40,304 nt of DNA, taken from positions 1 to 40,304 of the forward strand of contig JAHQVZ010000212.1 of assembly GCA_019634055.1 (NCBI GenBank), in the 5' to 3' direction. Positions within the stretch are counted from its first letter, which is position 1. Every line of letters begins with the position of its first letter. Position numbers and translations under genes: made by a program. This stretch comes from Leptolyngbyaceae cyanobacterium MAG.088. Its GTDB lineage: Bacteria; Cyanobacteriota; Cyanobacteriia; Phormidesmidales; Phormidesmidaceae. The notes below the pieces were generated by a model. The model was given only the letters and a program-made list of their open reading frames with translations. It had not been told where the DNA came from and did not search any database. Below, piece after piece: positions 30,234-39,416 of the stretch.

Positions 30234-30436
30234 GGGGGCATGGAACTACGTGCGCGACTACTCTAACAAACTTCCATCAAGGATTTTTGTAAGATTTGGG
30301 GAAGGTATGGCAATCGGGTAAAGAGCTTGCAGTCCCCTAGACAAAAATTATCCAGTAACTAGCCATAGGCCATATCCTCTCTACTATTTATGTTGAAGGT
30401 AGTTGCGGATAGGGCTGCACATATTCCAGAGGTGAG

Positions 30437-31216
30437 CTATCCCAGGCGATATCCAAAACCACGGACAGTTTTCAAATATTTTGGCTTGCTGGGGTCTTCC
30501 TCAAGCTTTTCTCGTAGCCAGCGAATGTGGACATCCACTGTCTTGTTATCCCCCATAAAGTCGTAGCCCCAAACACGATCAATAATCTGGTCGCGGGACC
30601 ACACCCGGCGAGGACGCCCCATAAAGAGTTCAAGGATTTTGAATTCTTTAGGCGATAGGTTGAGTTCTACATCGTTGAGAAAAGCACGACACTCGTTAGG
30701 GTGTAGGGCAATATTCTCAAACCGTAACGCAGAGCTATCTTCTGACTTGGCCTTAGATTGATAACGACGAAGCAGGGCACGGCATCGAGCGATTAACTCA
30801 CGCATACCAAAGGGCTTAGACAGGTAGTCATCGGCTCCCACTTCCAGGCCAACGACTCGATCCATTTCCGTGCCTTTAGCACTCAGAATCAAAATGGGTA
30901 CGTCCAACCCTCGATGCCGCACTAACCGGCATAGGTCTAGGCCATTCATACCTGGCAGCATCAGGTCTAAAATAACCAGGCTAATGTCTGGGATAGCATC
31001 TCTACTACCGTCTGCCGACCCGATCAACTTTTCTAACGCTGTGGGGCCATCAGCAGCTAGAACAATCTCAAATCCTTCTTCAGCTAGGGCTAATGCAACT
31101 GTTTCTCTGATGAGCTCTTCATCTTCAACGACTAGCACTCTACCCAAACCGACCCGCAGTGAGGACTGAACAGGAGCTAATCCGCTAGAAACCATGGCCA
31201 TAAATGTTGCCTTCAT
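30437..31216 (-). CDS. OmpR/PhoB-family response regulator
   Basis: REC (RVLVVEDEELIRETVALALAEEGF...LVILDLMLPGMNG...ADDYLSKPF) plus winged helix (NLSPKEFKILELFM...VWGYDFMGDNKTVDVHIRWLREKLEEDPSKPKYLKTVRGFGYRLG). Confidence 0.94.
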   Translation of the reverse strand: MKATFMAMVSSGLAPVQSSLRVGLGRVLVVEDEELIRETVALALAEEGFEIVLAADGPTALEKLIGSADGSRDAIPDISLVILDLMLPGMNGLDLCRLVRHRGLDVPILILSAKGTEMDRVVGLEVGADDYLSKPFGMRELIARCRALLRRYQSKAKSEDSSALRFENIALHPNECRAFLNDVELNLSPKEFKILELFMGRPRRVWSRDQIIDRVWGYDFMGDNKTVDVHIRWLREKLEEDPSKPKYLKTVRGFGYRLG

Positions 31217-31468
31217 TACCTCTATGGTTGAATCTTATCAGGGATGTTGCCACTGGGAACCCTGCTTGAGTAGATCATTTTCCGTAAATTTAATTACATA
31301 AGCTGGCCTAGAGTCTAAAGTCTAGGCATTTTTATGGAAGATACCCTTTCTAAAGGGCCTGTTGAAACCTTTTTGAGGTGTTAACCAATTTTTTATTTTC
31401 TTGAAAACATCAAAAAATAATCCCGTCTGTAAGCTAAGCAGTGCTAATCAAGATTTCTTGATAATTTG

Positions 31469-32968
31469 CTACGGCCATTGATGGGTGGCCCGTCCGTATA
31501 GTTCGGTAAGCGTCGTGAACTGCTGACATAGGGTGGGGTTTAACATAGCAGCGTCAAATCGCCATTCCCAGTTGCCCTCCGCCAGCCCTGGGGTATTCAT
31601 TCGGGCGGTGGAATCTAGGCCTAGCAAGTCCTGTAGGGGGATGATAGCCAGAGTGGCTATGGATGATAGGGCTAAACGGATCATGGCCCAGTGCACTGAC
31701 TCTGGCCCCACCCCACCAACGAATGTTGTGAGTCGCTGTTTTTCGTAATCATTGGCGCTGTTATACCAGCCCACGGTGGTGTCGTTATCGTGGGTGCCGG
31801 TGTAGATAACGAAGTTGCGATCGCAATTAAACGGCAAATAAGGATTGCGATGATCGGAACCAAAGGCAAATTGCAAAATTTTCATGCCCGGAAACCCAAA
31901 CTGGTCTCGCAATGCTTCCACCTCTGGGGTAATAATGCCAAGGTCTTCTGCCAGGAATGGGAGTTTACCCAATATCTTTTCTACTTGCTCAAATAGGGCC
32001 ACGCCTGGTGCCTCCACCCACTGACCATTAATGGCCGTTTCCTCACCAGCTGGAATCGCCCAATAGGACTCAAACCCTCGAAAATGGTCAATACGAATTT
32101 GGTCTACATAGGCCAACGAGGTTTTAATGCGTTTGAGCCACCAGTCAAACTCGGTTTTCTCCAGCACGTCCCAGTTATAGGTGGGGTTCCCCCAAAGTTG
32201 ACCGGTTTCACTAAAGTAATCCGGTGGCACCCCCGCCATTTCTGATGGCGTCAGTGTTTCTGGATCGATCATAAAAATCTCAGGAAAGGCCCACACATCG
32301 GCACTATCGTGGGCGACATAAATGGGCATATCCCCAATGATCTGAATGTGTCGCTCATTGGCATAGGCTTTGAGGGCAAACCACTGACGACAAAACTCAA
32401 ACTGCAAAAACTTCTGCAAAAAGATGGCATCTGCCAATTTATCGCGCCACATGGCCAGGGCATCGGGTTGCCGCTTAGCTATAGCCGGTTCCCATGCACT
32501 CCAACTCAGGCCATTGTTGGCGTCCTTAAGGGCCATAAACAGGCTGTAGTCCTCTAACCAAAACGCCTGGGCCTGACAAAATTCTTGAAACGCTTGGGAC
32601 TGTTTCGGCTGAAAGGCCTGAGCCGCCTGCTTTAATAGCGCCAACTTATAGGGAATAACCTGTTCATAGTCCACTCGTTCGGAAGGCCCCTCGGGCACAT
32701 TCACCAGGTCTGCTTTGTCCAATAATTCCTGCTCGACTAACATATCCAGGCTAATGAGCATGGGATTACCGGCCATGGCTGAATAGCACATGTAGGGAGA
32801 GTTACCGTGCCCCGTTGGCCCCAGAGGCAAAATTTGCCAAAGCTGTTGTTTTGTTTTGACCAGAAAATCAACAAATCTATAGGCTGGCTGTCCTAAATCT
32901 CCAATGCCATAACGACCGGGTAGCGACGTGGGATGAAGCAAAATACCGCTAGCTCTAGTGAATGACAT
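31469..32968 (-). CDS. malQ: 4-alpha-glucanotransferase
   Basis: RASGILLHPTSLPGRYGIGDLGQPAYRFVDFL, LWQILPLGPTGHGNSPYMCYSAMAGNPMLI, RIDHFRGFESYWAIPAGEETA, EDLGIITPEVEALRDQFGFPGMKILQFAFG. Start at MSFTRAS is likely; the track starts at 33034. Confidence 0.94.
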   Translation of the reverse strand: MSFTRASGILLHPTSLPGRYGIGDLGQPAYRFVDFLVKTKQQLWQILPLGPTGHGNSPYMCYSAMAGNPMLISLDMLVEQELLDKADLVNVPEGPSERVDYEQVIPYKLALLKQAAQAFQPKQSQAFQEFCQAQAFWLEDYSLFMALKDANNGLSWSAWEPAIAKRQPDALAMWRDKLADAIFLQKFLQFEFCRQWFALKAYANERHIQIIGDMPIYVAHDSADVWAFPEIFMIDPETLTPSEMAGVPPDYFSETGQLWGNPTYNWDVLEKTEFDWWLKRIKTSLAYVDQIRIDHFRGFESYWAIPAGEETAINGQWVEAPGVALFEQVEKILGKLPFLAEDLGIITPEVEALRDQFGFPGMKILQFAFGSDHRNPYLPFNCDRNFVIYTGTHDNDTTVGWYNSANDYEKQRLTTFVGGVGPESVHWAMIRLALSSIATLAIIPLQDLLGLDSTARMNTPGLAEGNWEWRFDAAMLNPTLCQQFTTLTELYGRATHQWP

Positions 32969-33086
32969 GGTGGGGTAGGAAAAATTAGTAAGGAAATTAA
33001 GCTTTGCCAGTGGCTTGGCGTTAATCCTGGCCAATAGACTTTAGCATGGTTACTCGATGCAATACTGTCTTGTTAAAGATGTCCCT

Positions 33087-33509
33087 ATGACCTATCGAAA
33101 TCCTGCACCCACCGTTGACATTATTATTGAGCTAATTGATCGGCCTCAGCGACCAATCATTCTAATTGAGCGCTTAAATCCACCCTTAGGCTGGGCCATT
33201 CCCGGTGGTTTTGTGGACTATGGTGAGTCGGTGGAAACAGCTGCAATCCGCGAGGCAAAAGAAGAGATTGGTCTAGAGATTGAACTGTTAGAACAATTTC
33301 ATGTTTACTCAGATCCCAGTCGGGACGTTCGTAAACATACGATCAGCATTGTTTTTCTAGCTAAGGCCATCGGAGAACCGGTCGCGGGAGACGATGCGAT
33401 AAACTTCAAAATAGTTGAACTGTGGGAGCTGCCTGACAACCTTTGTTTTGATCACGGCAAAATTTTGCAAGATTATTGGCTCTATCGGAACTATGGCAAA
33501 CGACCCTAA
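33087..33509 (+). CDS. NUDIX hydrolase
   Basis: Nudix box [37 protein letters not shown] start at 33087 preferred. Confidence 0.92.
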   Translation: MTYRNPAPTVDIIIELIDRPQRPIILIERLNPPLGWAIPGGFVDYGESVETAAIREAKEEIGLEIELLEQFHVYSDPSRDVRKHTISIVFLAKAIGEPVAGDDAINFKIVELWELPDNLCFDHGKILQDYWLYRNYGKRP

Positions 33510-33823
33510 CTTTCAAAAAGTTGTCTAGTGCATCATCAACGCTAAAAGTGCGGGTTAGGTCAATGGTTAGTGAGTCGTAATTGGCGAGAAATGAAACGTT
33601 TTATCAATAATCTCGCCATCTTCCAAAACGGCGTAGGTCTCATTGTCCATAGAAGCTTTAGAGAAAATTAAATTAACGTTGCTTTATTACTTCCAAAATT
33701 TCAGATGATTTTAAGTAAGTAGGTTGACCCCATTAGTTCTCAGATGTCGAGACCCCCTCTTTCCTTTCTTGAATGCCCCTTGGGCTATAGCTTGGGGGAG
33801 ACTAGACTCAAAGTGGAGGGAAA

Positions 33824-34169
33824 ATGCATTCCCGAACTGACATATTGGCGATTTTTTTCACCTTGATGCAGGTCACACGCGATCGATTTGACCCATGGGT
33901 ATCTAGTCCACGGTTGGCAAAGGTCATGCAGCAGCATTTGCTGCATGACAACCAAGCTGAGCGATCGGAAAAATTTTGGATGGTTTATTGGTTGCATATC
34001 CCATAAACTTAGCCAGATTCGTCAGCAACGACTACTCGCAGTGATTACTTGGGGACAAAAAATCTTGCATATCCCCACCAAACCTGCCGTAATTGCTAAT
34101 GTTAGTGAAGTGATTCACGCATGGTTACAGCGTCACCATGCGCCAGGGCCATCAGAGGTATCCGAATGA
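33824..34169 (+). pseudogene. Decayed sigma-70-like gene (DUF1822-associated type), with frame break and probable internal deletion
   Basis: 5' frame (33824-34006) encodes DILAIFFTLMQVTRDRFDPWVSSPRLAKVMQQHLLHDNQAERSEKFWMVYWLH; after about 34000 homology appears to continue in another frame (HKLSQIRQQRLLAVITWGQKILHIPTKPAVIANVSEVIHAWLQ), whose TGA stop overlaps the DUF1822 start (ATGA). Confidence 0.6.
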
Positions 34170-35308
34170 GTGTGTTATTTGACAACCCGGTACAGCCTAT
34201 TCTGACAATCCCCGTTGGCCCAGTCCATTGGAACCGTAGCGAATCCATCTCAGACCCGGCTGCCCGCTGGCGGATCTATTTACATCAATTGGCCTCAGAG
34301 GCAATTATGTCATGGTTTCAAGCAGAATTTACTCAGGCCGTTTTGCCATGGCCCCATACTGAACCGCTTGATTGTTGGCACTTTGTCGATGGGTTAACGC
34401 TGACTTTGGGGCATAGCCGCATAGTGATCATGCTTTCTGAAGCTCTAGATGCTGCGGAGCTAACGGTTCCCCAAGAATGGGTTGATTTGCCTGGGTTATC
34501 TGCAGATTATTATCTGGCCGCTTATATGGATGTAGATGCACAGCAGTTAGTGCTGTGGGGCTATACTACCTATGGGCAGCTTAAGGCTGAGGGCACTTAT
34601 GATATTAGCGATCGCACCTATTGCCTGAAAGATACAGACCTGACTCAAGATTTCTCTGCCTTTTGGGTAGCTCAACACCTAAATCAGCCAACATCTAGCC
34701 CATCAAATGAGATATTTCATTTATCGACTGCCCAAGCTGAACGCCTGGTGAGCAGTCTGGTCAAGTCTCCTGAGCCGAGACTAGCTCTGCCATTTGAGCA
34801 GTGGGGCCCTCTTTTTAGTAGCGATCATTGGCGACAACAACTATATTGCCAGCGGCACAACAATCTCCCTGTCAGCATCGATGACTGGCTGGAACAAATT
34901 TTTGAGCAGGGCTGGCAAAGTTTGCAAATATTAGGATCAAACTTACCTCAGACTGTTGTTTCAAAGTTACGGTCAGTCACTAGCGAAACGGCTGTTCTCA
35001 CCTGTGGTAAAAAGATTTCCTTAAATACGACTGAGGAAAGTTTGTTACTAATGTTTAGTGTGGATATTGAGACGAATAAACATCGCAATATTCGAATCCA
35101 ACTGTATCCATCGAGTAATACCATATTGCCCAATGACATAATGTTAGCCCTGGAACTGTCAGACACTGGAGAGGTACTAAAATCTGTAAAAGCTGGGCCC
35201 CATGATGCCTATATCCAAATCCCTCCTTTTAGCTGTTCCGCAGGGCAGCGGCTTAGGGTCCATATCCAGCTTGCCGATAGCGTCTGTCAGGAAGAATTTA
35301 TCAGCTAA
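34166..35308 (+). CDS. DUF1822 family protein
   Basis: ELTVPQEWVDLPGLSADYYLAAYMDVDAQQLVLWGYTTYGQLKAEGTYDISDRTYCL is typical of DUF1822; start MSVLFDNPVQ at 34166 overlaps the upstream stop. Confidence 0.8.
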   Translation: MSVLFDNPVQPILTIPVGPVHWNRSESISDPAARWRIYLHQLASEAIMSWFQAEFTQAVLPWPHTEPLDCWHFVDGLTLTLGHSRIVIMLSEALDAAELTVPQEWVDLPGLSADYYLAAYMDVDAQQLVLWGYTTYGQLKAEGTYDISDRTYCLKDTDLTQDFSAFWVAQHLNQPTSSPSNEIFHLSTAQAERLVSSLVKSPEPRLALPFEQWGPLFSSDHWRQQLYCQRHNNLPVSIDDWLEQIFEQGWQSLQILGSNLPQTVVSKLRSVTSETAVLTCGKKISLNTTEESLLLMFSVDIETNKHRNIRIQLYPSSNTILPNDIMLALELSDTGEVLKSVKAGPHDAYIQIPPFSCSAGQRLRVHIQLADSVCQEEFIS

Positions 35309-35711
35309 GGGAACGGCGTAAACATAACGTCCTCAGTAAGGGCAGAGAATCATGATTCGTAGTTGACGTTAAACAGCATCGAACTCACCAGTGGAGTGAA
35401 GCACCATTTGTAAGGTCTTGTGGAACCTATAATTTTTTTGCAACCAAGTATCATATCTAGTGGGCCACATAAGTGAATATACGGTTGTTTAGTTTTAGGA
35501 AACTGCGCCCAGTTTCTGGAATAACTACGCTCAGGTTTTACTTTTCATTTAAGGGGCTGACAGTCGCCCCTGTAGTAACTAACTGTGTCAAGTAAGCTAT
35601 ATCTGTATGATGGCTCAGGGTACAATTATATAAGTATGAGAAAATTCATTGCTCCTTGCCTTAGTTATCCTTCTGGAGTGAGGAACGCGGAGGAATAAGT
35701 GCGCTGCGGAT

Positions 35712-38700
35712 ATGACACTATCACTGTCTTTTAATAGCCCTGAATCACAACAGGCAGCTTTACTCAAGGTTGTAACCCGCATTCGACAATCTCAAGATCT
35801 GCACCGCATTTTTAAGACAACGACCAATGAGGTTCGGCAGCTTTTGGAAGCTGACCGGGTAGCCATCTTCCATTTTTATCCCCATAAAGACTGGGAGGGA
35901 GAATTTGTATCGGAATCAGTAGGTCCTTCCTGGAAATCGGCCCTGGCAAATCCAGTGTATGACCATTGCTTTAGCAATGACTTTGCCCCTCTATACCAGC
36001 AGGGCAAAACCCACACAATTGCTGATATCTATGAACATGGTCTACAAGATTGTCATATTCAAATTTTAGAGCGATTTGAAGTCAGGGCGAATATGGTGGT
36101 CCCCATTCTCAAGGGTAAAACCCTGTGGGGATTGCTGTGTGCGCATCAGTGTGAATCTCCTAGAGATTGGAAAGCGGATGAAATTGAGTTTGTCAGCTCC
36201 ATTGGTGAACAACTTGGTATTGCGATTCAACAGGCCGAATATTTGCAAGCGGTTAAGGCTCGTTCTGATCGGCAAAAAGTGTTGGTTCGAGTATTAGGGC
36301 AAGTGCGAAAATCCCAGGATTTGATGCGCACCTTCAAAACCACTGCTCAAGAGGTGCGTTATCTTCTGGATGCAGATCGCGTTGGTATTTTTAAATTCTA
36401 TCCGAACAAAGATTGGGAAGGGGAATTTATTGCTGAATCCGTTGGGGCTCCCTGGAAGTCGGCCCTGGCGAACTCGGTTTATGATCATTGTTTTAGTAAC
36501 GACTTTGCTCCGCTTTATAAACAGGGAAGAATCAGTACAATCGCAGACATTTATGACCAAAATTTACAGAATTGCCATATTCAAATTTTAGAGCGCTTTG
36601 AAGTTAGGGCAAATATGGTGGTCCCCATTCTCACCAGCCAGACTGATTTATGGGGGTTGTTTTGTATCCATCAATGTGAAGAGCCCCGCTACTGGCAAGA
36701 GGATGAAGTTGAGTTTGTCAGCTGTATTGCGGAACAGTTAGGGGTGGCTATTCAGCAGTCAAAATACTTACAGGATGTCAAGGAACGCTCTGAGCGACAA
36801 CGAATTTTTGTACAGGCCATTTCACGGATTCGTCAGTCCCAAGACATTGACAAAATCTTCAAAACCACAGCAAAAGAAGTTCGTTATTTGATGGATGCTG
36901 ACCGTGTTGGCATCTTTAAGTTTGATGCAGAACAAGATTGGGAAGGAGAGTTTATTGCGGAGTCAGTGGGGGCTCGTTGGCAATCTGCGCTTAACCAAGG
37001 TATTCATGACCACTGTTTTAGTGAACGCTTTGCTCCACTCTATAAACAAGGAAAATACAGCGCTATTGAAAACATTGCTACAGAAGACATACAAGATTGT
37101 TATCGAAAAATACTTAAACAGTTTGAGGTTCAAGCCAACTTGGTTGTTCCTATTATCATTAAAGAACAATTTTGGATTAAAGAACCCCTTTGGGGTTTAT
37201 TTTGCATCCATCAATGTGAAGGGCCTCGACAGTGGAAAAAGGAGGACATCGAGTTTGTGCAGCTTTTAGTTGAGCACATGGGTGTTGCGATTCAGCAAGC
37301 CGACTACCTTGAGAGAATGAAGCAGCAGAGCGCTCTTGCCGCTAAAGCCGAAGTCCGTGAAAAACTGTTGGAACGCCAAAATCTGACTGCCCGTACCGTA
37401 AATAAAATTCGGCAATCCCTTGATATCGAAACAATTTTTCAAACAACGACTCAAGAAGTTCGTTTTTTACTTCAGTTAGATCGAGTAGCAATTTATCAAT
37501 TTGACTCAAATTGGGGCGGTTGTTTTGTAGCAGAGTCCGTTGCCCAAGGTTGGAATTCACTTTTAAAAATAATGCCTGTTGTTGCCGATACTTACTTACA
37601 GGATACGCGCGGTGGACGCTATCGTTATCAAGAGACGTTTACAGTCGATGATATTTATGAAGCGGGTTATACCGATTGCCATATTGCCCTTTTAGAACAA
37701 TTTCAGGCTAAAGCCTATGCGATCGCACCGATTTTTCAAGGGGAAACCCTATGGGGGCTGTTAGCTTGTTATCAAAACGATGCACCTCGTCGCTGGTTGT
37801 TAGAGGATACGGACCTTTTAGCTCAAATCGCTGCTCAAATAGGATTAGCCATTCAACAGGCAAATTTATTAAAAGAGACCCGTCAGCAGGCTCACGAATT
37901 AATGCAAACCCTGGAAACATTGCGAACAACTCAATTACAGCTTGTCCAGGGAGAAAAAATGTCAAGTCTTGGTCAGCTTGTAGCAGGCATTGCCCATGAA
38001 ATTAATAACCCTGTGACCTTTATTCATGCCAATATTGCACATCTCAATGACTATGTAACCGAGCTATTAGGGTTAGTTAAGGCCTATCAGGATTATGAAG
38101 GATTACCAGCCCCCTTAGTCAACTTAGCCGAAGAAACTGACCTAGAGTTTTTAAGCGAAGACTTACCCAAAATGCTGACCTCGCTCTCGAACGGCAGTAC
38201 GCGAATTTTTGAGCTAGTTTCATCATTGCGAAATTTTGCCCGCCTGGACGAAGCTGAGGTCAAGGCTGTGAATTTAGTGGAGGGTATTGAAAGTACCCTG
38301 TTAATTCTTCAGCATCGCCTTAAGGCTAATGGGGATATGCCAGAGATTGTACTTGTTAAGAACTACAACAATATCCCTGAGTTGGAATGTTATCCAGCCC
38401 AGCTAAATCAGGTGTTTATGAATATTATTAGCAATGCCATCGATGCCATGCGAGAGCATCAGGTAGAGTCACCAACCGTTGAAATCAGCCTGCAGTCAGA
38501 CAATACCAATATTAAGGTAGATATCAGTAATAATGGACCAGCGGTACCAGAAAAGGTGCGTCAGCGTATGTTTGATCCATTCTTCACAACCAAACCGCCT
38601 GGTAAAGGAACAGGATTGGGGCTATCGATTTCGTATAAAATTATTGTAGATCATCATCATGGTCAACTGACCTGTGAGTCAGGCAACAATTTAACAACGT

Positions 38701-38738
38701 TCTGTATACAAATCCCTATCAAATTAACCAACAAGTAG
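35712..38738 (+). CDS. Four-GAF sensor histidine kinase, candidate cyanobacteriochrome
   Basis: Four tandem GAF domains (each starting RIRQSQDL/VRKSQDL/RIRQSQDI/KIRQSLDI) then coiled coil, HisKA (GEKMSSLGQLVAGIAHEINNPVTFI) and HATPase (GTGLGLSISYKII). GAF1-3 have DHCF plus a Cys 28 residues later; GAF1, 2 and 4 have Cys-His. Confidence 0.9.
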   Translation: MTLSLSFNSPESQQAALLKVVTRIRQSQDLHRIFKTTTNEVRQLLEADRVAIFHFYPHKDWEGEFVSESVGPSWKSALANPVYDHCFSNDFAPLYQQGKTHTIADIYEHGLQDCHIQILERFEVRANMVVPILKGKTLWGLLCAHQCESPRDWKADEIEFVSSIGEQLGIAIQQAEYLQAVKARSDRQKVLVRVLGQVRKSQDLMRTFKTTAQEVRYLLDADRVGIFKFYPNKDWEGEFIAESVGAPWKSALANSVYDHCFSNDFAPLYKQGRISTIADIYDQNLQNCHIQILERFEVRANMVVPILTSQTDLWGLFCIHQCEEPRYWQEDEVEFVSCIAEQLGVAIQQSKYLQDVKERSERQRIFVQAISRIRQSQDIDKIFKTTAKEVRYLMDADRVGIFKFDAEQDWEGEFIAESVGARWQSALNQGIHDHCFSERFAPLYKQGKYSAIENIATEDIQDCYRKILKQFEVQANLVVPIIIKEQFWIKEPLWGLFCIHQCEGPRQWKKEDIEFVQLLVEHMGVAIQQADYLERMKQQSALAAKAEVREKLLERQNLTARTVNKIRQSLDIETIFQTTTQEVRFLLQLDRVAIYQFDSNWGGCFVAESVAQGWNSLLKIMPVVADTYLQDTRGGRYRYQETFTVDDIYEAGYTDCHIALLEQFQAKAYAIAPIFQGETLWGLLACYQNDAPRRWLLEDTDLLAQIAAQIGLAIQQANLLKETRQQAHELMQTLETLRTTQLQLVQGEKMSSLGQLVAGIAHEINNPVTFIHANIAHLNDYVTELLGLVKAYQDYEGLPAPLVNLAEETDLEFLSEDLPKMLTSLSNGSTRIFELVSSLRNFARLDEAEVKAVNLVEGIESTLLILQHRLKANGDMPEIVLVKNYNNIPELECYPAQLNQVFMNIISNAIDAMREHQVESPTVEISLQSDNTNIKVDISNNGPAVPEKVRQRMFDPFFTTKPPGKGTGLGLSISYKIIVDHHHGQLTCESGNNLTTFCIQIPIKLTNK

Positions 38739-38870
38739 GCAGTACTTGCCATTTTTAGCGTATCAATAGCTTTATTTTACATAGCCTTATAAAAGCCTTA
38801 AACATACTGTCCTGGAAGGGGTTATCGGACTAGTAAGCCTAAGAATAGGCATCCAGTATAGGTACAGTTT

Positions 38871-39413
38871 ATGAAACCTATTTTTACTAGAGGTCGGCTA
38901 GTCACCTGGAAAGAAGATAAGGGGTTTGGTTTTATCAAAGCACATAATGATGGGAAAGACGTTTTCCTTCATATCAGCGTGTTTCCAGACAATAGCCGTC
39001 ACCCCAGGGTTGGGGATACTATTCTGTATCAAAGAACAACGACCCCAAAAGGCAAGGTGCGTGCCGCAAAAGCATCCATCGTAGAAACAAACGCAAAGCT
39101 CACACCATCAAATAACCACAAGTCTAGACACTGTAGACGAATTTTAACGGTAGCTAGTTTAGTCGTTTTATCAACCGTGGCTTTAATAGCTATGGAGTTT
39201 AGAGCTAGCCGTTCTCCTGGTTTGATTACAGCGATTACCAGGCAAGGTTGTGCTATTAAAGGCAATATTTCCAGGCATACGGGCAACAAGACCTACCATC
39301 TGCCTGATATGGAAAATTACGAAACCACCATTATCAGCCCAGGAAATGGAGAGAAGTGGTTCTGTACTGAGACAGAGGCCATTGCCAATGGATGGAACAA
39401 GGCGTCTAAGTAA
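38871..39413 (+). CDS. Cold-shock-domain protein with a TM segment and a small C-terminal GNIS/YHLP/WFCTE domain
   Basis: CSD RGRLVTWKEDKGFGFIKAHNDGKDVFLHISVF; TM RILTVASLVVLSTVALIAMEF; C-terminus GCAIKGNISRHTGNKTYHLPDMENYETT...GEKWFCTETEAIANGWNKA. Confidence 0.85.
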   Translation: MKPIFTRGRLVTWKEDKGFGFIKAHNDGKDVFLHISVFPDNSRHPRVGDTILYQRTTTPKGKVRAAKASIVETNAKLTPSNNHKSRHCRRILTVASLVVLSTVALIAMEFRASRSPGLITAITRQGCAIKGNISRHTGNKTYHLPDMENYETTIISPGNGEKWFCTETEAIANGWNKASK

Positions 39414-39416
39414 ATG

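Noticed and set aside
31306-31327. GCCTAGA-gtctaaag-TCTAGGC hairpin followed by ATTTTTA on the plus strand
   Set aside because: Terminator-like only on the plus strand, where no upstream gene exists; on the minus strand it lacks a U-tract.
33567-33650. 27-aa minus-strand ORF MDNETYAVLEDGEIIDKTFHFSPITTH
   Set aside because: Reads like a protein fragment, but no recognisable family, terminator or ribosome-binding site; likely a remnant or chance.
36076-37269. Alternative-frame plus-strand ORFs inside the four-GAF kinase
   Set aside because: They resemble one another only because the GAF repeats are duplicated; the main frame is clearly coding.
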